This document shows, piece after piece, positions 34,933 through 40,007 of a stretch of DNA of 40,007 nt. Origin of the DNA: JBDRNO01 sp043811005 (GTDB lineage: Bacteria; Bacteroidota; Bacteroidia; NORP154); assembly GCA_043811005.1 (NCBI GenBank), contig JBDRNO010000127.1, positions 1 through 40,007 of the forward strand, written 5' to 3'. The notes beneath the pieces are model-generated. The model ran no database searches. It was not told the origin of the DNA and saw only the letters and a program-made list of their open reading frames with translations. The position numbers and the translations under genes were made by a program. Within the stretch, counting starts at the first letter, position 1. Each line of letters begins with the position of its first letter.

Positions 34933-36099
34933 CTGACTCTTCAACGGCTTCACATAAGCTGCAATATCCTTGTCAGTAATAGTATTATCACACAGAATTA
35001 TCATCCGTTCTATTACATTTCTCAGTTCACGGATATTGCCTGTCCACTTTATTTTTTGCAGTTCTTTCAGCGCTTCTTTGGTAAAGGTTTTCTGAGGAAT
35101 TCCGGAATCTTCACAAATTTGCTTTGCAAAATATTCAGCAAGCAGTGGGATGTCTTCTTTTCTCTCGTTAAGTGAAGGAACATGTATGAGAATTACGCAT
35201 ATCCGGTGGTAAAGGTCTTCCCTGAAAGTGTTCTTTTTGATCTCCTGGCTGAGGTCTTTGTTTGTTGCGGTTATAACCCTGACATTTACCTTTATCTCTT
35301 TTTCTCCTCCAACCCTCATGATCTTGTTTTCCTGTAATGACCGTAAAACCTTTGACTGGGCTGATAAGCTCATATCCCCGATCTCGTCAAGGAACAGCGT
35401 TCCTCCTTCTGCCTGTTCAAAATTTCCCTTGCGTTGTTTTATTGCAGAGGTAAAAGCTCCTTTCTCGTGGCCGAATAGTTCACTTTCTATCAATTCGGGC
35501 GGTATGGCAGCACAATTCACTTCAACAAAAGGACCGGATGCCCTCTCGCTTTTTTCATGCAGCCATCTTGCAACCAACTCCTTGCCCGTTCCGTTTTCCC
35601 CTGTGATAAGTACGCGTGCATCAGTAGGTGCAACCTTATCTATCATTTCCCTGACTTGAATAATTGCCATGGATTCGCCAACCATCTCGTAAGTCTTGCT
35701 TATTTTTCTTTTTAAAACCTTTGTCTCGGTGATCAGAGATGATTGGCCCATGGCATTGCGGATGGTTATCAGCAACCGGTTAAGGTCGAGGGGTTTGGAG
35801 ATGAAGTCATAGGCGCCTTTCTTTATCGCTTCTACTGCCGTGTCAATAGTACCGTGACCGGATATCATAACGACAGGTGCATCGCTTGTGATCTCGAAGA
35901 TCTTCTCCAGAACTTCAATACCGTCCATCTTCGGCATTTTGATATCGCACAGGATCACATCATACTTCTCATTCTCTACCAAGGCAATCCCTTCCATTCC
36001 ATCTGCCGCTTCATCCACTTCGAATTTTTCGTATTCCAGTATCTCACGCAATGATTTGCGGATGCTTTGTTCATCGTCTATTACCAGTATTTTTGACAT
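34924..36099 (-). CDS. sigma-54-dependent response regulator
   Basis: 391 residues from the ATG at 36099 (MSKILVIDDEQ); an open frame continues 13 codons further upstream but does not fit the receiver fold. About 1-120: receiver with acidic pocket Asp8/Asp9, phosphoacceptor Asp52 (LCDIKMPKMDG) and SKPLD Lys. About 140-375: AAA+ sigma-54 activation domain with Walker A GENGTGKE, the L1 loop GAFTSA (classic GAFTGA changed at one position), Walker B GGTLFLDEIGDMS and the arginine-finger region. It ends LRNVIERMIILCDNTITDKDIAAYVKPL with no Fis-type HTH, so DNA binding is unclear. The last residues and stop (SQTS, TAA) come from a repeat element. No histidine kinase is adjacent. Confidence 0.93.
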   Translation of the reverse strand: MSKILVIDDEQSIRKSLREILEYEKFEVDEAADGMEGIALVENEKYDVILCDIKMPKMDGIEVLEKIFEITSDAPVVMISGHGTIDTAVEAIKKGAYDFISKPLDLNRLLITIRNAMGQSSLITETKVLKRKISKTYEMVGESMAIIQVREMIDKVAPTDARVLITGENGTGKELVARWLHEKSERASGPFVEVNCAAIPPELIESELFGHEKGAFTSAIKQRKGNFEQAEGGTLFLDEIGDMSLSAQSKVLRSLQENKIMRVGGEKEIKVNVRVITATNKDLSQEIKKNTFREDLYHRICVILIHVPSLNERKEDIPLLAEYFAKQICEDSGIPQKTFTKEALKELQKIKWTGNIRELRNVIERMIILCDNTITDKDIAAYVKPLKSQTS

Positions 36100-36185
36100 A
36101 GTGTATGTGATAACTTTTAAACATTTAGTTGCATACAAAGATAAGAAAAATGATTATCTGTTTTTTTTATTATATTTCCATTAAT

Positions 36186-36220
36186 AAACCCTGTCAGGAT
36201 TTCAACCCCTGACAGGGTTT
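36186..36220. repeat. perfect 13-bp stem palindrome AAACCCTGTCAGG
   Basis: AAACCCTGTCAGG (36186-36198) and CCTGACAGGGTTT (36208-36220) are perfect reverse complements with a 9-base loop. Placed between divergent genes, so it is probably a dispersed palindromic repeat rather than a terminator. Confidence 0.75.
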
Positions 36221-36271
36221 ATCATTACAATGTTCAAATAAAAATAAAAGCAAATCATCTTGAATTATGTT

Positions 36272-36279
36272 TACATTTG
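36272..36279 (+). promoter_or_regulatory. -7 promoter element for the SprB-repeat gene
   Basis: TACATTTG matches TAnnTTTG and is followed by C, 77 bases before the ATG at 36356. No good TTTG at -33, so the promoter is a candidate only. Confidence 0.4.
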
Positions 36280-36355
36280 CATGGAAGAATGGATTCGGAA
36301 TTTTATATCCCTGAAAATATATTTAAAATTTAGTTTAACACTTAACATTTCCGCA

Positions 36356-39300
36356 ATGAAAAATAAAATTTTTAAAATTCTCGGGTTAATTTCCCTTACA
36401 TTGTTTATCTCCATCAGTGCTATCACAGTTACTTATGCTCAGGATTCTGATGGTGATGGAGTTCCTGATTCATTGGATTTCGCCCCATTTGATAACTTTA
36501 TATGTCGGGATCTTGATGTTGATGGCTGTGATGACTGCACTTACGGTACGGACGACCCCAGTAATGATGGAACAGATACGGATTCAGATGGAATATGTGA
36601 TGCCGGCGATACGGATGATGATAATGATGGTGTGTTAGATATTTCGGATACCAGCCCCCTGAATCCCAATATATGTGTGGATTCTGATGGGGATGGCTGT
36701 GATGACTGTGCAATCGGGACGGATGGCTTTGGCCCGGTGGCTGATAACGATCCCAGTAACGATGGAACAGATACGGATTCAGATGGAATATGTGATGCCG
36801 GTGATACAGATGATGACAATGATGGTTTGTCTGATTCGGATGAAATAACAATACATAGCACAGATCCTTTAGATCCTGATAGTGATAATGATGGTTTAAA
36901 TGATGGTGATGAGATATCTATTGGAACCGACCCTCTTAATCCGGATAATGATGGGGATGGGGTTAGTGATGGCGATGAGGTATCTATTGGAACCGACCCT
37001 TCTAATCCGGATTCTGATGGCGATGGAATAAATGATGGAGTAGAGGTTGGTGATCCTGGCAGTCCTTCTGATACGGATGGAGACATGGTGATTGATGCGC
37101 TGGATACCGACAGTGACGGTGATGGCATCCCTGATTCCACTGAAGGAACTGCAGATCCGGATGGTGATGGTGCCCCCAACTACATTGATATCGACAGTGA
37201 CGGTGATGGTATCATAGATTCCATTGAGGGAACAGCAGATTTGGATGGTGATAGTATACCCAACTATATTGATCCCGATAATGACGGAGATGGCTTTACC
37301 ATTGCCGGTGGTGACTGTGATGAATTTAATCCAAATGCCTACCCGGGGGCTATGACAATCGTTTCTTTAACCGCTGATCCAAATTGTAATGGCGGAATTG
37401 ATGGTTCTATAGATCTGACGGTTGTAGGAGGAGTCACACCTTATACTTTCCTCTGGTCAAGTAGCGATACAACAGAAGACGTTACAGGATTATCTCTCGG
37501 CATTTATATCGTAACGGTTACTGATAGTGCCGGATGTGCTGAAACAGATAGCTTTACACTCAATGAACCGCTTCCTCTATCCATATCCATCACGGGAACC
37601 GATGTGTTGTGCAATGCAAACAATGACGGTTCCGCTATGGTCACCACAAGTGGGGGAACAACTCCTTATACATATCAATGGAACGATCCAAATTCACAAA
37701 CTACTGCCATGGCTACCGGATTATTTGCAGGGAATTTTGAGATAACTATTACAGATACAAATGGCTGTATGGCAACCGATTCCATTACTATAACCCAGCC
37801 TGCTGCCTTAAGCTTAACTGCCGATGCTGAAGAAGCCACCTGCGATAATAACGATGGCATAGCTTGGGCTGTCATCACAGGGGGAACATCTCCATACTCT
37901 TACCAGTGGGATGACCTGATGTCGCAAACAACTGATACTGCAATAAACCTGTCCGCAGCCAGCTACACCGTTTTAGTAGGTGATGATTGTGGCGCTTCAT
38001 ACGATGCTACCGTTACAGTAAACGGTACCGGTTTACCAGCCATTGTTCTTGATTCTGTAATTGATGTATCTTGTAATTCAGGTAGTGATGGGGCTATCTA
38101 CATATCTGTTTCAGGTGGATTGTTACCATATTCCTATTTATGGTCAGACAGCGCTACTACCGAAGATAACACTGGCTTATCAGCTAATAGTTACAGCATT
38201 ACCGTTACTGATAGCAACGGATGTTTTGTTATTGATACAATAATAACAAATGAACCTGCTGCTATATTTTATTCTTCCGGAGTGAACGAAATAAGTTGTT
38301 TTGGTGTTTGTGATGGAAATGCCACTGAAATCCCTTCCGGAGGAACACCGCCTTATACCTTTCAATGGAACGATCCAGGTTCGCAAACTACTGCTATGGC
38401 TGCCGGATTATGTCCGGGATATTTTGAGGTAACTATAACAGATGCCAATGGATGTACTGAAATCGAGGGTATATCAATTTCAGAGCCAGACGAACTTATT
38501 GTTGATACGGTTTCCGTTACCCATGAGAGTTCCTATGGGAATAGTGATGGCGCTTTAAATATAATCGTGACCGGGGGGACAACTCCATATAATTATCTAT
38601 GGGATGACATTGGTTCAAGTATAACAGAAGATATCAGCGGATTAACTGCAGGCACATACATAGTAACCGTAACAGACAGCAATGGTTGTACTGATAGTCT
38701 TGCCGTTATCATTAATGTATTAACATCACCGCCAACAATTAACGTTTCAGGCACAGATGTTAGTTGCAGTAATATATGTGATGGAACCGCAACCGTTACT
38801 ACAACAGGGGGCGCTCCTCCCTTTTCTTATTTATGGAATGACCCTTTATCTCAAACAACCCAAACAGCCACCGGTTTATGTATAGGAACCTACTCAATAA
38901 CAGTAACAGATTCAAACAGCTATACTGTTGCTGATTCTGTTGCTATTTCTGCTTTGAATTATCTGACATTAACAACATCCAGCCTGGATGCTCCATGTGC
39001 AGCGATATGTGATGGAGTTGCCACCGTAAATGTATCAGTGGGTACCCCTCCATATACCTATCTTTGGAATGACCCTTCATCCCAAACTAATTCCATTGCT
39101 AATAATATATGTGTGGGAACCTATATTGTAACAGTAACGGATGCCATGGGGTGTTCTGATATGATGAGCGCTACAGTTAATTCACAACCTGAAATATCCC
39201 TCTCAGTTGTAAAAACAGATGCCACCTGTAACAATGCGGATGGGAGTGCAACAGTTTCCGTCAGTAATGGTACAGCTCCGTATTATTATCAATGGTCGAG

Positions 39301-40007
39301 CGGTGATACCCTGAGCGCTGCCGATAGTTTGACATCCGGGATATACCTGGTGACTGTTACTGATGATAACGGGTGTTCGGGCTTTGCCGTTGCCACTATC
39401 AGCGATTCTGACGGGCCTGTGATCAATAATATATTTTCAACAAATATAACATGTAATGGCGGTTCAGACGGAGCTATAGCTATTATAGTAATTGGTGGCA
39501 CACAACCTTACACTTACCTGTGGTCAAACGGAGGCACAGCACCAGGTATTTCCAATTTAGTTGCAGGACCGTATGAGGTGAAGGTTACCGATTCGACCGG
39601 CTGTGTTGCAAATACCAGCATAACACTTACCCAACCCGGTGCGTTCATTTTAACTGTAACTACAACCGGTGCCAATTGCAGCAATGCTGACGGAAACGCT
39701 ACGGTAAGCGTAAGCGGTGGTACAGGCGCTTATACATACCTGTGGAATGATGCCGGTTCTCAGACAACAACAACAGCTACAGGGCTTGCAGCAAATGTAT
39801 ATAATGTAATTGTTACAGATGCCAGTGGATGCTCTAACACGGCTAATGCAGCAGTGAGTAATATCGGTGGGGCAGCAATAACCATAGATTCAATAATTGG
39901 TGGCGGATGTGGCGCTGATTTGGGCTCTATTTACATCAGCGTAACAGGCGGAGCTGCACCATATACCTATCTCTGGTCAGATAGCTCTATGGCTGAGGAC
40001 CTGGTTG
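36356..40007 (+). CDS. giant secreted SprB-repeat protein, 3' end outside the window
   Basis: Open from the ATG at 36356 through the window edge: 1217 complete codons with no stop, so the protein continues. Signal peptide MKNKIFKILGLISLTLFISI...VTYAQ (about 29). About 30-305: Asp-rich thrombospondin type 3 / Ca-binding region (SDGDGVPDSLD, SDNDGLNDGDEISIGTDPLN). About 308-332: metal-binding-type motif NDGDGFTIAGGDCDEFNPNA. From about 335: twelve SprB repeats of 70-80 residues, each with a TPYTYLWN-like strand and a YxVTVTDxxGC end; the twelfth is cut. SprB-family proteins are T9SS-exported surface adhesins, in gliding species used for movement. The C-terminal export signal cannot be seen here. 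Adhesin role inferred. Confidence 0.93.
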   Translation, partial: MKNKIFKILGLISLTLFISISAITVTYAQDSDGDGVPDSLDFAPFDNFICRDLDVDGCDDCTYGTDDPSNDGTDTDSDGICDAGDTDDDNDGVLDISDTSPLNPNICVDSDGDGCDDCAIGTDGFGPVADNDPSNDGTDTDSDGICDAGDTDDDNDGLSDSDEITIHSTDPLDPDSDNDGLNDGDEISIGTDPLNPDNDGDGVSDGDEVSIGTDPSNPDSDGDGINDGVEVGDPGSPSDTDGDMVIDALDTDSDGDGIPDSTEGTADPDGDGAPNYIDIDSDGDGIIDSIEGTADLDGDSIPNYIDPDNDGDGFTIAGGDCDEFNPNAYPGAMTIVSLTADPNCNGGIDGSIDLTVVGGVTPYTFLWSSSDTTEDVTGLSLGIYIVTVTDSAGCAETDSFTLNEPLPLSISITGTDVLCNANNDGSAMVTTSGGTTPYTYQWNDPNSQTTAMATGLFAGNFEITITDTNGCMATDSITITQPAALSLTADAEEATCDNNDGIAWAVITGGTSPYSYQWDDLMSQTTDTAINLSAASYTVLVGDDCGASYDATVTVNGTGLPAIVLDSVIDVSCNSGSDGAIYISVSGGLLPYSYLWSDSATTEDNTGLSANSYSITVTDSNGCFVIDTIITNEPAAIFYSSGVNEISCFGVCDGNATEIPSGGTPPYTFQWNDPGSQTTAMAAGLCPGYFEVTITDANGCTEIEGISISEPDELIVDTVSVTHESSYGNSDGALNIIVTGGTTPYNYLWDDIGSSITEDISGLTAGTYIVTVTDSNGCTDSLAVIINVLTSPPTINVSGTDVSCSNICDGTATVTTTGGAPPFSYLWNDPLSQTTQTATGLCIGTYSITVTDSNSYTVADSVAISALNYLTLTTSSLDAPCAAICDGVATVNVSVGTPPYTYLWNDPSSQTNSIANNICVGTYIVTVTDAMGCSDMMSATVNSQPEISLSVVKTDATCNNADGSATVSVSNGTAPYYYQWSSGDTLSAADSLTSGIYLVTVTDDNGCSGFAVATISDSDGPVINNIFSTNITCNGGSDGAIAIIVIGGTQPYTYLWSNGGTAPGISNLVAGPYEVKVTDSTGCVANTSITLTQPGAFILTVTTTGANCSNADGNATVSVSGGTGAYTYLWNDAGSQTTTTATGLAANVYNVIVTDASGCSNTANAAVSNIGGAAITIDSIIGGGCGADLGSIYISVTGGAAPYTYLWSDSSMAEDLV

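Noticed and set aside
36541..37179. 212-aa Ser/Pro-rich minus-strand frame
   Set aside because: Antisense shadow of the Asp-rich Ca-binding region (GAT codons read backwards as ATC/TCC); coding signal belongs to the plus-strand gene.

Overview
The window looks like a contig from an uncultured, AT-rich member of the Bacteroidota. The evidence is a type IX secretion system (T9SS) pair porU-porV, four or more secreted proteins with T9SS cargo features (C-terminal YPNP sorting domains or SprB repeats), Bacteroidota-specific outer-membrane families (DUF5723, DUF2490), -7 promoter elements of the TAnnTTTG type, and almost no Shine-Dalgarno sequences.

Layout. 0.4-9.2 kb: cell-envelope genes, namely a membrane-anchored protein with a DUF3352-like front and propeller-like rear, a lipoprotein, a 951-aa DUF5723/TSP3/OmpA/SPOR-like protein, and a glucosaminidase with two LysM domains on the opposite strand. 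9.7-15.7 kb: porU (T9SS sortase), porV and ispF. 15.85-23.6 kb: a five-gene minus-strand block, read as VTC-domain protein, DUF4956 membrane protein, PKD/T9SS protein, CotH-kinase/T9SS protein and DUF2490 outer-membrane protein. 23.7-26.8 kb: three exported or lipid-anchored minus-strand proteins, including a CrtC/AttH-lipocalin fused to FnIII and a T9SS sorting domain. 27.0-30.3 kb: a compact cdd-tag-recG operon. 30.4-32.1 kb: a very AT-rich insert with a probable TumA/TumE-like toxin-antitoxin pair and a small exported protein, bounded by inverted copies of a 31-bp repeat. 32.15-34.76 kb: pheT. 34.9-36.1 kb: a sigma-54 response regulator without an obvious Fis HTH. From 36.36 kb to the window edge: the first 1217 codons of a giant secreted adhesin-like protein (Ca-binding TSP3 region plus 12 SprB repeats). 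It is open at the end of the window.

How the genes work together. PorU and PorV would process and shuttle the CTD-bearing cargo encoded nearby (CotH protein, PKD protein, lipocalin protein, probably the SprB protein). The VTC-DUF4956-CotH association resembles clusters seen in other bacteria. Here it is joined to T9SS export and an outer-membrane barrel, making it the best candidate for a poorly described multi-gene system.

The most striking signal that normal annotation misses is short interspersed repeats: degenerate 7-bp tandem arrays and several palindromic elements. They lie between genes but also occur in frame inside genes. pheT carries three such insertions, the PKD/T9SS gene appears to owe its start region, signal-peptide end, pre-CTD linker and tail to them, and the response regulator uses one as its stop codon. 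This resembles the Rickettsia palindromic elements that insert in coding genes. All functional calls come from reading the sequence only; no database search was run.
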